Part shown: positions 1 through 11,618 of the stretch, in pieces
Position numbering within the stretch: the first letter of the stretch is position 1
Layout: each line of letters opens with the position of its first letter
Assembly (NCBI GenBank): GCA_963920525.1
Contig: OY986437.1
Span: 59,972,330 to 60,036,329, forward strand
Length of the DNA: 64,000 nt
From: Dichetophora obliterata
Lineage: Eukaryota; Arthropoda; Insecta; Diptera; Sciomyzidae
Reading direction: 5' to 3'
The notes under the pieces: generated by a model
Databases searched by the model: none
The model's input: the letters and a program-made list of their open reading frames with translations, nothing else
Told to the model about the DNA's origin: nothing
Position numbers and translations under genes: made by a program

Positions 1-201
1 TTAATTAGTATTCTAGTCTGTTAGGATTTTTGTTCATGGACTCAATAAAGACTCAATAATAATAATAAATGTACAGCACATATACAATGATCTTCATAAG
101 AGAGAAAGATGTTTGATGACGATTTCCTTTTTTAATAAATAAAATAAGCATGGCGACTGATCGACTTCCAACTATAATTATTGCTTGTTTTGTAATTGCA
201 C

Positions 202-372
202 AACATTGAAAAGTTTCTGAAGGAAGAAGACTTTGAAGAACTGCTAGATGAAGATGAAAGAAACTTGCAAGAACTCAGCAACGAAATCGATGGAATGCTG
301 CTCAGAAGATTAATAATTCGACGCGATCAAATTGCTTGGAATTTTTTTACGATAGAACAAACGATTTTTTAA
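202..372 (+). pseudogene. Coding-like tail, unidentified
   Basis: An open frame of 56 codons ends in TAA at 370-372. It is rich in acidic and Leu/Arg residues (for example EEDFEELLDEDE, then GMLLRRLIIRR), unlike the surrounding AT-rich sequence. There is no ATG at its start and no clear acceptor, so it would be the end of an exon or a fragment of a transposon gene. I do not recognise the family. Chance is possible for this length, but the composition looks protein-like. Confidence 0.25.
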
Positions 373-850
373 AACTACACTTTATTGATATACTAAGTTC
401 TATGTGTATTTATTTTATATAGTTTTTTATAATAATCAGTTTGTACAACATACAACTTCTTTTGCACCTGGAACACTTCCATTTGTTCTTCAAATACACA
501 TTATTCATATTTTTTTTTATCATTGACACCTTTAAAAATAATAAATTAAATGTCAATTATAAAACTAAAGAAGTAAAAACATACATATTTTCCTAATAAG
601 ATAATTATTTTGTGATCTATTCTTTGAATTTTTACATGATATTAATTGTGAGCTGTTTTTGATCAAGTAAGTTTAAAGTAGGAAACAACAACAACTCTGT
701 CACACAGCAGACTAGAAGTAACTGTTTCGGAGGCTGCTTAACCTCGATCTTAAGTAGTCTTGAGTGATTAAGCTGTGCCCAACCCACTGTTAAAGTCTTA
801 CATGACCTGACACTATTTGAATCAAATGCGTAAGAATTTAAATGTTCTTT
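373..850. repeat. Gene-free stretch with OR 3'-flank-like sequence
   Basis: No gene seen. Positions 680-810 resemble 31590-31735, downstream of OR 1 exon 2: shared pieces include an ACAACAACAAC run, CAGCAGACTAGA, AGTAGTCTTGA and ACCAACCCACT. The order and spacing are the same. This suggests the left edge is the 3' flank of another OR copy, or that both places hold the same dispersed repeat. Confidence 0.4.
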
Positions 851-3107
851 TAGATCAAGGCTTTAACTCTACCAAGGTTGTCGTCTGTTCTAGTTACCTC
901 TTATTTTTTCACTATTGATTGGACTTTGACGAGTTTGCCGAAGTACACTAAAGAATTGAACAGAATTTTGCTTCGCTAGAAGCGTGTGTTTTAACTGAAA
1001 TCTGGCTATTGGCGCAACGAAATATTTTCCATCACACAGTTAGAAATCTTGTACTATAATTCAAACTTTTCTGTACTGCATATTAGTAAATACCAGCTGT
1101 GGTTTCAAATCTAGTATTTGGAAAATACTAAAAACTGGTTCTAATCTAGCTTTGGTTTTGAAATTAGTACAATTTTGGATTAAAATATTAAAAAAAAAAC
1201 ACCGCGAGACTCGAACGCACGACATTCAGTTTGCACACTCACTACTCTAACAACCGGACTTGAGTCGCAGCATTGCTAGGCTATTTTTTTACGGATCTTA
1301 ATCCAAATATAGTATTCAAGTGTACTAGAATTTAGTATAAATTGTATTAAAAACAAAAAGTAATACAGAATTGTACTTAAATTTAAACCAAAAATGCTAA
1401 AATTGAAAACAAAAAGCTAAAATTTAAACCAAAAAGCTGAAATGGATGCTGTTGAATATTTTTGATTCAAATTCTAGTACAGAAATGTTTCAGTTATGAT
1501 TAGTATTTGCAAAGTTTAAATCTTAAACTACAAGGTTTTAAAAAATTCAGTAATATTGCACTGGGACAAAAATTTAGTCCAAAATGTCTAACCTTGCAGC
1601 AGCAGGCATGAGCTTGGAAGGCACCACTTTCTCATTAAATTGACCTCCAAATGAACCAAAAATTGGATGTTTGAGTGCACACCGATTTCTTTTTCAACTA
1701 CAGTCAAAAAATAAATAATAACAGAGCAGTAAATAGTAGAAATAATAAAAGTGAAAAAGAAAATAGTAGCTTTTTTCTACATTTTTAAAAGCGGCTAGAA
1801 ACCCATAAGCGCTTATCTTTAAGTGGGTTCGAGTGACAGTTTCTTAAACTACTGATAGAAAATTTTGTTTTTAAAATCTCCTTCCCTTTAAGTTAAATCA
1901 ACGCCTGAACCCATTACAAATTCGCTGTGAATTGATTTCTAGCAAAACTACGTTTTGGAAAACGAGATTTTGGACCAGAATACGTTTAAGTTTTCCCATT
2001 TGAAAAGATACTCGGCAAGATTTTCGACTTCATTCATTAAACGGGGTACGCATTAGCTATCATGAGTGACACACATGCTCAAATTCTCTCTTTTTACGCA
2101 GGTACGCGTGTGTGTACCTTCGTCATTCAACAGTCAACCACAGAAATTTATGTTTCCTGTCACGCAGGATCGTTAATGTGTACCCCGCTTTAGACCTAAA
2201 AGCAAAGATACTGCCACCTTCAAAATTATTGGGACGTTGCCAGTTCTTTTGTTGTTCAATTTTTTCTTAACCGCGATATCATGTTTTAAATTTTTTTAAC
2301 CTTGAGATTTGGTGTCTATAACACCCTAGGCAAACAAATACTTGAGAAATTTGTGGAAAAAATTTCTTTCTTTTGCTTTTACCACAGGCGCTTGCGACTT
2401 TTGCAGCAATGGTTTCCCAAATTTCTCCAAGGTTTCTACAAAAATTATGTCTACATCCTGATCTTTGGAAGTTTCCAATGAATTTTTTCTCCTCTTACTC
2501 GATATCCAAGTATTCAATTACGTCTGTTAAAGAAATATAGCACAATTAAAAACAATTAATTTATTAAAGCATATAATAATTACCTTGCCCTCACAGTCTA
2601 TTACAAATTGAAACAATTTTATTTAGTAACTTTTATTTTTTAAAATGAAATTGACTGACAACTGAGTGTTCACTCAGTTCAAACATTTATTGCACTTAGA
2701 GTGATGTGAAGTTTATTTCATGCGAATGCCCTCAGCTTCGTCGATTATTGCACTCGTTATAGCACTCTCAACAAACTCCATTAACTACTTCACTCAGTTT
2801 TATTAAAGCCACCCAATATGAACTGTTGTTAAAATGGTTGTTTTAAACCACTCGAGCAGCTAGTGCTGAACCAATCAATTTGGACTGACTCTATGGGAAA
2901 AGTGGTAAAAGACGCAAAAGGTCTTTAAAGTTTCAAACTGAGTAAGCAAGGCGGGAAAAAGGGAATGCTTTTAAGAATTTTATCGTGATGTCAACTAATT
3001 CGTGTCTAACAAAACTTATTTTGAAAAATTTAAAGAAACTTTAGCTTATTTGTGTGACTTAATTACAGCTAACCAAATCATACGTTTCAATATATAATAA
3101 GAACAAC
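851..3107 (+). repeat. Tandem segmental duplication, copy A (upstream part)
   Basis: Starting at TAGATCAAGG this block matches 43951 onward base for base with scattered differences, up to about 2517 (partner 45671), and resumes to 3107 (partner 49168-49725). It then continues past the hAT insertion at 5579 through the OR promoter, exon 1 and the start of its intron. The partner is in the same orientation about 43 kb away. No gene seen apart from the MITE at 1035-1596. A minus-strand open frame near 2330-2517 occurs in both copies but has no ATG and is not called. Confidence 0.9.
1035..1596 (-). mobile_element. TIR MITE with tRNA-like segment, copy 1
   Basis: Left end CACAGTTAGAAATCTTGTAC, right end reading inward from the other strand CAAGGTTAGACATTTTGGAC. 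The same family occurs at 44135-44752 and 46357-46974. This copy lacks about 50 bp present in the others next to the tRNA-like piece at 1202-1258, which reads on the minus strand as GGTTAGAGTAGTGAGTGTGC followed by CGTTCGAGTCT (B-box-like). The interior is made of related short repeats (AAACCAAAAAGCT). No coding capacity. Confidence 0.7.
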
Positions 3108-4780
3108 CATGGGCGTCCACAGGATTTGTTCTAGGGGAAGGCATAAAGGAGTCTACTATGCACATAAAGAAAGTTTAAACTATATAATTCTTTTGTCTGA
3201 GATTTTTGGTACTAATTTTGGTAACATGATATGCACACTAGTAAAAATCTTTTTTTTCAACATGCATCAGTTCTAGGAGCTTGCAAGTTTCTACAATCGC
3301 TAATCGAGTACGGCAACATACCTATTATATGAATGGTTTAAAAAATTTATTTTTTTTTTAAAATAAAAACTTATGAATAAATATATAAAGAGATACATGT
3401 ATATTAGGTGGGTTTTGGGTTTCATAAATTTTCTAAACATATGCCAGAATCTACCTGTAAGGCTTGACCTTGAATCCTGGATGTAATATAAGCTCGTGAC
3501 GCGAAAAAAAGTCCAGAAAATTCTCAAACTAGGCGGGCGCCGCTAAGAAACGTAAATTTGAAGAAGTATAATGCATGTTTAAAATCGAGTTTTCTTTTTG
3601 ATTTAAGTCATAAAAAACTATAGACTATGACAAACTCTAATGTTAAATTATTGGCTTAATTCGAATATCTTATCAGATTTTTTTAAAAATTAGTCCTTGA
3701 CCCCAAGTTCGCATACTTTATTATGAATTTCCTAATTTTTTTCTTTCGCTTTTGAATTAGAAGCTTTACCCTCGCTTTGATCGCTGCAATTTTCTCAAAC
3801 TAAAATGCTGCAGGATTGTTAGCCATTTTATTACGATTAGGAAAAATTAAAAAAAAAATATGCAAATTTATGACAGAAAAACGATTTTTTAAGCCAACTC
3901 TAGGGAAAATATTCATTTTTATAAAATTTATTTTTATTTGTTTTCTGCTTGTTTACTAAGACTTTAAAATAACAATTTACTTATCGTCAAAGTTTGTATG
4001 CGTTATTGGCTTAAATCTCCATTGCCATCTGTTGCTCCAAAAAAAATGATATTTGACTATTAAGCGATATCATTCCTTAACCCATTAATGACAACGCATG
4101 ATATATCATACGCGATTAAAACATTTTTCAAAAATTCCTTAAAAATCCTCAGCAACTGTAAAATTTTTGCTCCCAACAGTGTGAGAAAGCCAAAAGTATG
4201 CTTTTTCCATAAAAAAAATTGACATTTTAATCCTTTTTGTTTACTTGTTCGCGCCTGTTAGTTCAGTATTAAAAAAAGGTGAAAATGTTACTCAGGTGAG
4301 TTATTTTGTTTTAGAAACATCAAGAAAAAAGAAAATATAATTAGAAAAGTGCATTACGTTAAAGTTGAACGCCTACGCTACTAAATAAAAATTTTTCAAT
4401 ATATGATTTTTCTGGTTTTTTTTTTGTTTTTTTTTTATTTCTTTTCTTAAAGACCCCTTATGCGTTTATGATGATACGCTTCGCCACACCCAAATCCTTT
4501 GAATTTTTTTTGTAAGACTTCAGAGTTTTGCGTCTTATAAAAATACAAATTTATGCTGAAAATTGTAAAAGCTAAACTCAACGGATTCTGGTAGTGAGCA
4601 TTAATGGGTTTACATTCGTCGATTCCTCTGCGAATAACTTTTTAATGTCTTCCATTATATTCGTACCGTATTCATTATTCATAGAATGTACGAAATATTA
4701 GTTTAGTTAATGTAATTTACAACCGAAATCGTTTAGCCTGGTTTTATGAACAAATGCCGAATAGAAGGATATGTATGAGT

Positions 4781-4855
4781 GCAAGGTGGCCGAAGTCTAC
4801 TGGAAGAGTATGCGACCCGTATGCTAAAGAAACGCGGTTCAAAGCCCAGCTCAGA
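4781..4855 (+). repeat. tRNA-like (SINE-type) segment
   Basis: The sequence has an A-box-like GTGGCCGAAGTCTA and, about 50 bases on, GGTTCAAAGCC, which matches the B-box consensus at all but one position. It does not form a convincing acceptor stem, so it is not called as a tRNA gene. The leading GTGGCCGA resembles type II (Ser/Leu) tRNAs. Most likely a tRNA-derived SINE remnant inside the hAT-like element. Confidence 0.4.
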
Positions 4856-4963
4856 CATAATGTTTTTTTCGTTAACATTCGTATATGTAACAAATGTATT
4901 CGTACAATATACATTTGTTTATGTACGAACACTAATAAGATATGCATTATTTGTACCAAACAA

Positions 4964-5024
4964 CGTCCATTCTACGAATACTATTCGTAGTTTTTAGCCA
5001 CGAATAGTATTCGTAGAATGGACG
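4964..5024. repeat. Perfect 25-bp hairpin
   Basis: Arms 4964-4988 and 5000-5024 are exact reverse complements, separated by an 11-base loop. Each arm itself contains ACGAATACTATTCGT, nearly self-palindromic. It lies inside the hAT-like element just after the tRNA-like piece. It could be a fold-back insertion or a replication/termination structure of the element; function unknown. Confidence 0.85.
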
Positions 5025-5578
5025 CAGTTATTAGTAATGCTTACATAACGAAATTTTTAGTGTAAGAATACGTATTGAAAAGTGTTTGTGAAACAAGGGT
5101 AAATGAAAGAAATGGTATCTTAACTTATCACAGCGAAAGGTATAAAATTAAATACAAAATAATGTATTTTTAAGCTTAGCTTTAATTTTAAACAAACCTT
5201 AAAAAAGTATGATTGTGTTTTCTTCAAAATATATTTAAATACATAACCAAGACATTGTCATCTGAAATCAAAAAAGCCGCAAGTTACAAAAAAAAAAATT
5301 CAAAATAGACTTTTTGACTGAGAATGATGCACCTTATCAAAATACATGTTCCTGCAAAATGTTACACTCCTACAACTAAAAACGAAGTTTTTATTAACAA
5401 AGTTCTAAGATCCCTTCGTTTTAGCGCAACTTCCAATTTCTAATTTTTTTTTCTCTTGTATCATTTTTTAATTATAACTTACATCTTTTTTGATTTAATA
5501 TGAATATATATAAAAAATTTCACAGCATAGGGGCGGCACTTGACCACCCAACCCCCTGCGGACGACAATGAGAACAAC

Positions 5579-5713
5579 TGTCGTGAAATAAACTTTAACT
5601 AAAAATAACATAAGGAAAAACTAAACTTTTCAAACACCTTTTGACACGGAAGCAGTTTAATTTTATTATATACCATATAATCAGATAAATATTTTCAGAT
5701 CTTTTGTAGACAC
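5579..5713 (+). promoter_or_regulatory. Proximal upstream region of OR copy 1
   Basis: This 135-bp segment joins the hAT-like element to the TATA box and is conserved in copy B (49726-49860). Because the insertion sits only about 140 bp upstream of the TATA box, copy 1 has lost contact with its original distal promoter sequence, which now lies beyond 2.46 kb of transposon. Confidence 0.6.
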
Positions 5714-5721
5714 TATAAAAG
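5714..5721 (+). promoter_or_regulatory. TATA box of OR copy 1
   Basis: TATAAAAG lies 45 bases before the ATG at 5759 and is conserved with its surroundings in copy B (49861-49868). The spacing leaves room for a transcription start near 5744 and a very short leader. Confidence 0.65.
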
Positions 5722-5758
5722 CCCTGTTTTGTTACAACACAAAAGCAGTACTATCAAA

Positions 5759-6537
5759 ATGATTAAACGACTCGAAGAAAAACTAAGAACGCAAGTGAAT
5801 CCTATCTCAAATTTGCCACCAATGGCACTCAATTCGAATGAAGCCTTTCGTAATTTAAAGTATATTTGGCGTATTATTGGAATGTCTCCACCAAGTCGCT
5901 TTCGTATTCCATACTTCGCCTACTCACTGTTCATCGTCAACCTTTGTGCAATCCTCTTTCCTCTTTCGTGTGTGAGCAACGTTTATTTTCTGGATAGTTT
6001 GCAGATGGTGCTTGCTAATCTCTCGTTGAGCCTTACCTTTGTAATTGCCTCGTGTAAGACACTGAGCATTTTTCTGTATTATGGTGAATTAAAAAAAGCT
6101 GAACAGTTATTGACTGCACTAGATGTGCGGTGTGACCAAAACCCAACTGATCGTCAATATATTCTATCCAGTATCAAACTTTGTCACATTATTTACATCG
6201 GTTACATGTCATTCTACTTTTCCGTTGAAATTGGTTTAATCGGCGTAGGTTACTCCAAGCATCAATTAATACACGATGCTTGGATGCCCCAGTTGTCGAG
6301 TGATCCCGAAACTAACTATTTGCTTGGATTTTTCTATCAGACGATGGCACAGACCTATATCATATTTCAAAACGTATATAACGACATATATCCTCAAAGC
6401 TATATAGCTATGATGATTGGACATCTTCGTGCGCTTGCGGCACGTATTGAACGCATTGGGAATGATGCAAGCCGCTCACTAGATGAGAATCAAGAAGAGT
6501 TAATCAGTTGTATACAGGATCATAAAAATATTCAAAG
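5759..6537 (+). CDS. Odorant receptor copy 1, exon 1
   Basis: Encodes the first 259 residues plus two bases of codon 260 of a 398-aa seven-transmembrane insect odorant receptor (7tm_6 family), a ligand-gated cation channel subunit that works with Orco in olfactory neuron dendrites. Hydrophobic stretches at about residues 53-75, 84-107, 147-169 and 187-213 fit TM1-TM4, and the exon ends with the conserved-looking CIQDHKNIQ before TM5. I chose the ATG at 5759 rather than the upstream in-frame TTG at 5729 because it follows the TATA box at a sensible distance and gives a normal length. The donor is AAAG/GTAAGG at 6538. It resembles the Or33/Or42/Or59 type of fly receptors, but I cannot assign an orthologue. 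About 81% identical to copy 2 over this exon. Confidence 0.93.
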
Positions 6538-6649
6538 GTAAGGAAGATACAGTTTATGCACTTCTGAAAAAACTTTGAAAAATCTGCTGAAAGTTTAGTA
6601 AGAGTAACAAAAGGTTTCCGACTGAACAATCGGTATCAGCATCGTTTTG

Positions 6650-7801
6650 GCTTGTATCGGCATGAAAGTATAAAGAGCCGGTATCGGTTTCAATTTTGGT
6701 GGTACTGGTTTGTTATAGGTTTTCGCCGAATTTTTTTAATCAACATTGGTAACAGTGTCGGTAAAAACTACTTAGTCTTTGGCTTTTTTTAAATTAAAAA
6801 CAAAAATAAAGGGCAAAATGCTTGTAACCTTTTTGTTTAGTTGAGTTTTTAAGGTAAATTTTTAAAAACTTTTTTAAATATTACCGAATGAGCTTCAGGT
6901 TAAACTTTTTTAGAAACAGCATTGCCAATTTCATCGCGAAATACAATTTTTGTTTTTCAATTTTGGTCGTTATTTCTCTGAACCGAAATGTTGTTATCTT
7001 AATAACTAAACCATAACAATATTAAACTAATAATAATAAATTATAATTAAAAAATTACAGGAAATAAAGGGAAAAAAGGTAAATATAGATTAATCAGAAA
7101 TTGCTTAAATATTTCATATTGCTTATATATCTCGAAAACTGCCATAAGTAAAAAAAAGGCAACTTTTTAGATAAAGACGCTGAATTAGACGTTATATCAT
7201 GCTTTTTACTGTGAAAAACTTTCAAGATATTATTTTACATAGTCTCCGGGTGAGAAGAGAATATGAGTAATTGAACATATGAATGCATTTTAGGAATATG
7301 AATGCAAAAATAAAAAACTGGCCACTGTTTTCACAGAGTGACAAGGAGTAAATGCTATTAGCAACTTGCTTAGCAACAAATGCTACATTACCCGAATTTA
7401 TGCCAAATATATTGAATAACATATGTATATGTTTCCGTTTTTTTTTTTCGTAGATATAATAAACTGCCAACAACAGTGAAAAACTGCTCAACTTTAACGA
7501 ATTGCTATGATCAAAACGAACAGAAACCTATTTCAATTAGAGCAATAAACACTTCTTAAAGTTGTGTGGTTTTGCATTGGGAAGTTAAGTACATTTGCAT
7601 TGTCCCTGACGATAATTATCTTTATTTCGTCGGTCTAGTGCACACTTGTTGTATCTCCATACTTTCTTGAAATTGACTTTTTGATGCTATTGTAAAGGGT
7701 AGTTCAATCTCTCTTTAACACCATCATTTTTCTTTTCTAGAAATTAAAGTGATGAAAAATTTAATTGTGAAAAAATGCTGTTCTCCATTTTTTTCTATCT
7801 G
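6650..7801. other. Intron stretch without a gene
   Basis: AT-rich sequence between the duplicated block and the Harbinger element. GTATCGG repeats near 6620-6690 look like a worn hAT-type end. Nothing else supportable. Confidence 0.4.
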
Positions 7802-9539
7802 GGGCCTGTTTCTCAAAACTACAAGTTCACAAGCTCACAAGTTACAAGTTACAAGTCTATTTTCTACAAGTGCTTGTAAAACGTGTTTCTCAAACATTTT
7901 CAAAAGTCTTGTTATTTTTCTACACATGTAAAATAGTTCCTTATTTAGTTTTGGCAACTGTCAAGTAACGGAGCTGCCAGATTGTATTTTTTTAAAAAAA
8001 TAATAAATTGAAACTTGAATAGGCTGCGTTCTAACTTGGAAAGAAACTTGTGTAAGCCAATGTTTTTAAAAACTTAGTTTTTATCCTTTATTTTTATTTA
8101 AGCTTTTTTAAAGCTATCAAATTTTTCAATAAAAAACTGCACAATTTCTCAAGTCCTCAAGTTTTAGGATATAATTGAAATTCAAATATGCAGATTGACG
8201 TACGTGTGTTTTGTTTTTGCAAATTGCAAAAGTCCGCAACTGAACTGACAAGTACACTGAATCGTTAATACCCTACTGTTAATTGATACGTCACTTACAT
8301 ATACAAGGCAATCAATAGTGGTATTCACGATCCGGAGCTCATTGCGGAGCTCTTGTGGAAATGTACAAAACAGAACTACAAACTGTGAATACACCTCACA
8401 CACAAACAAAAAAAAAAAAGGAAAGTGCCTTGACTGTTAGTGATGTGGAATTGAGTTTGTAACGAGCTTGTTGAACCAAATATTTGTTATGTTTAAAAAT
8501 TTTAAAAACTTTTGATATTTTTTTTACTTGTTTGCTATATTTTTACTGGTACAAAAATTCTTTTTATTGAAAAAGAATATGAAAAATGTCCTTTTTGTTA
8601 AAAAATCTTTAATATCCTTAAAGTTTCTATTCCTATTAAATTAAAAATTCTTGGTACAGACTTACTCTTTTTGAAATAGTGATGGCGGTGTGTGAAAATA
8701 TGTCAATGTGAGAAAAATTAAAAGGGAGATATATAAAAAAAGATCAAGAGAAGCAGAAGCAATCTTAATAAAATTAAATATTTTAAAAGATTTATTAAAT
8801 AAAGAACATGGCTAATAAACAGCCGATGCCCAAAAACAAGCCAACTACCTCTTCATCTTCGTCATATATATTTTTGTAGTAAATGTGGAACAAATTTGTT
8901 TACGTTTTGTCTCTGCAACTTTTTGCTTCAGAAAAAAAATCTGGGGAAAAAGAAAAAAAATCTGGGGAAATGAAAACACATAAGTGATTAAATAATTTTT
9001 ATGACATAATTTGACAAACTGCAATTTTTCAATATACTAGATATTAAATACATGTATAAAATATTTTTTTATTAATCAACGACATTTCCAAAAAAAAAAA
9101 TAAAATCGATAGTTATTGAGATATAACCAAAAAATAATGCAAATTTTTCAAAACTTAAGAAGAATGCATTTATGTTCAGAATCAAGTGAAATACTACATT
9201 TATAATCCTGTTATACAGGATTTATTAAAAAATCAAAATACAGAAAAAGCCAAAATACAAAAAAAAAGTCACCATAACAATTACTGCTTAAAGATGGTTA
9301 TTCGAATTAAATAAAGTAGTTTTTTTTTATACTTATACCATTTTTTGATTATCAAACAAACACAACAATTTTTGGATTTTGCATTTGAAGATACATCAAA
9401 ATACTTTAATTTTAAGATTTTAAAGTTTTACATGGTATTTAATATTTTTATCGCAAGCGAAGCAGCGGGTATTTTCTAATATTCTTGCACTGTTGTTACA
9501 TTGAAACAAAAAATTCAACAAAATAATAAGAATGTAGGA

Positions 9540-9589
9540 CATACATACATACATACATACATACATACATACATACATACATACATACA

Positions 9590-9622
<33 letters not shown>

Positions 9623-9652
9623 GCATGCATACATACATACATACATACATAC
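9540..9652. repeat. CATA tetranucleotide microsatellite
   Basis: About 25 near-perfect units of the 4-bp motif, broken once near 9620-9630 by ATATGCATGC. The long open frame across it on the minus strand is only the translated repeat (MYVC). Confidence 0.97.
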
Positions 9653-9889
9653 GAACGAAACAAGTTAAATAGAAGCTTATAAAAACATTTATACCTGAAA
9701 TGTTCCTAATAAATTCAAGTTTTACCCACAATATTAAAAATACCAATCTGGCCACATTTATGAAGTGACAGATTTAGCAACAGCTGTTTGTGACTTAGCA
9801 ATTATTACATTATTTGGATTGAATTGTTCAGTTTATACAGTGCCGCATATTAATTTATGTAATTCTTTCTATAACTTTAAATTTCTGAA

Positions 9890-10631
9890 ATGGCAACGAA
9901 AAACGACCAAAAAATTGCCATTTTACGACAAATACTTTCATCGAAAGATATACTTTTTGGTGCATTTTCCGACAAACTAACCAAAGACATAAAAGTGGCC
10001 GAGTGGAAGAAAGTAACGCAATCGTGCCAATCAATTGGACTTATAAGATCGGATAAAGAATACGCATATGTTCGAGACACTTTTTGGTCAAACATCAAAC
10101 GTGCGACATTGGTATGTTTTAAAGTAGGATTTGTCTCGCAAATAATTATATGCTCCTCTCACTAAATAGGCTAAAAAAGATAACGCTAGGAAAACAGGTT
10201 CTGCTGGTGGGAAAAACCAACAGCTTACACCTATTGATGACCTAGTCCTGGAAATTTTGGGACATGACTCTCCTATCGTGGAAGGCATAGGCGGACTAGA
10301 TCCAATGGCGGTTAATAATATAGAAGAAAGTGTTCTAACGGAAGTTCTCTTAGAAACACCGGAAAAACGAAAGTCTGATATTCCTAAATCTAAACCGAGT
10401 ACAGCATCGAGAAGGGTTATTACTAAGGGTTCCAAAGCATACTCCGATCTCGAAGAACAAAATAAGCTGAAACGCCGCAAACTTAAGCTGCAGGTAGAAT
10501 TTTTGGAAATAAACAACTATAAAAAAAAACTAGAAATTCTTGCGTTAGAACAATCAATGAATGTTCCACGTTCAATTTTTACTATTAACCTTAACGAAAT
10601 ACGGGAAAATAATACTTTCGAGATAGTTTAG
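9890..10631 (+). CDS. Harbinger Myb/SANT-like DNA-binding protein (two exons)
   Basis: Exon 1 is 9890-10111, the intron 10112-10169 (GTATGT...AATAG), exon 2 10170-10631; 227 aa in total. Exon 1 encodes a helical, Trp-containing N-terminal region (VAEWKKVTQSCQSIG, then RDTFWSNIKR), typical of the trihelix/Myb-SANT domain of insect Harbinger accessory proteins. The C-terminal part is a Lys/Arg/Leu-rich coiled coil (about residues 165-205). In this superfamily the accessory protein binds the ends and helps the transposase into the nucleus. It lies in the same element as, and convergent with, the transposase. Exon joining is inferred from the frame. Confidence 0.8.
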
Positions 10632-10829
10632 TGCTTATAGGAAGTGGCTAGTAATATCAATATATGGCTTATTTTGATTTGATTTCTTTCCAATTTTTAA
10701 TTTGTTTTCTTACTTTTTACTATTTTTGTGTTGCCAATGAATGAAACAATCTTAATGCACCTGATTGAAGTACAAATTTATGATAATATTAATGTAATTG
10801 AAAAAATATTTTAATATGAATAAAATAAA

Positions 10830-11375
10830 TCTATATATATAAATGGATGTATGTATGTAATTTTCGATATCGTATAGCTTTGAAGTGATAGGCCGCACAG
10901 CTTTGGAATTCAGTTTTTGACCGCAATTTACACATGCAGTTTCAATGATTTTATTTTATGGGCGTTGGACAGGGGGGCGTGACATCTCCCTTATAACCCA
11001 AATTTGCGATATCAAATTCCTTTGAAGTTATAGGTTGACAGCGTAAGAATTTGGTATTCAACCTAAATTTATACATGCACTTTCATTACTTACATTATAT
11101 GGGCGTAGGGCAAAGGGGAGTGGCACTTCCCATACAACCCAACTTTGTGCTATCAAATAGCTTTGGAGTTCAAGGTCGTACAGCGTTGGAATTCAGTATT
11201 CGACAAAAGTTTAAGCATGCAGATTTACTGATAAAATTTTTTAGAGTTTGTCGGGGGGGCGTGACGCCTCTAACTTAACCCAAATTTGCGATATCGAATA
11301 GCTTTGGAGTTATAGGTAACTCAGCCTCGGATTCAGTATTCGACCTCAATTTACACATGCAGTTTCATTGGTAAG
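10830..11375 (+). mobile_element. Helitron-like fragment with 141-bp tandem repeats
   Basis: Begins A/TCTATATATATAAATGG, a Helitron-type 5' end like that at 60580. About 3.6 units of roughly 141 bp follow, marked by GATATC-like positions near 10866, 11008, 11149 and 11289. Each unit repeats AGCTTTGGAGTT, TTCAGTATTCGAC and a GGGGCGTG block. No CTAG 3' end is present, so it is truncated. Inserted inside the Harbinger element between its two genes. Confidence 0.6.
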
Positions 11376-11618
11376 ATTTTTCATTTCTTAAGATTTTTTG
11401 AGATGTTTTAACAAAGTATTTAACATATTGCACCCTCCCTACAAAGCGACAACTTCAAATTTTTTAAATTTTCTGGAGAAGCAAAAAACATTTTTTTTAA
11501 GGGACTCCATATAAAACTTAAAAGTGGATAAAACTATTTTTTTTGTTAATTAAAGAGAAGTAATATGAATATACTCGTAAGTAGTAGTAACAGATTTTTA
11601 TTTTATTTTAAAATAACC

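Larger units (their letters stand above)
3108..5570. mobile_element. hAT-like element inserted upstream of OR copy 1
   Basis: The 2463-bp insert is flanked by the 8-bp direct repeat AGAACAAC (3100-3107 and 5571-5578). Its ends are imperfect inverted repeats: CATGGGCGTCCACAGG on the left, CATTGTCGTCCGCAGG from the right. The matching place in copy B (49718-49725) has one AGAACAAC and no insert, which proves the boundaries. An 8-bp target duplication and CA-ending TIRs are usual for hAT; the assignment is inference. No transposase is visible. It contains a tRNA-like piece and a strong hairpin. Confidence 0.85.

Noticed and set aside
1202..1258. Functional tRNA gene
   Set aside because: A- and B-box-like motifs are present but acceptor and anticodon stems do not pair convincingly; kept as tRNA-like part of a MITE.
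2326..2517. Minus-strand open frame shared by both duplicated blocks (partner 45475-45765)
   Set aside because: Similarity follows from the duplication; the frame has no ATG in copy A, no family match and no splice context.
5729..5758. N-terminal extension of the OR starting at TTG
   Set aside because: Starts 15 bases after the TATA box and would lie in or before the leader; not an ATG. The ATG at 5759 is used instead.
9420..9755. 111-aa minus-strand open frame
   Set aside because: It is the translation of the CATA microsatellite (repeating MYVC) with chance flanks.
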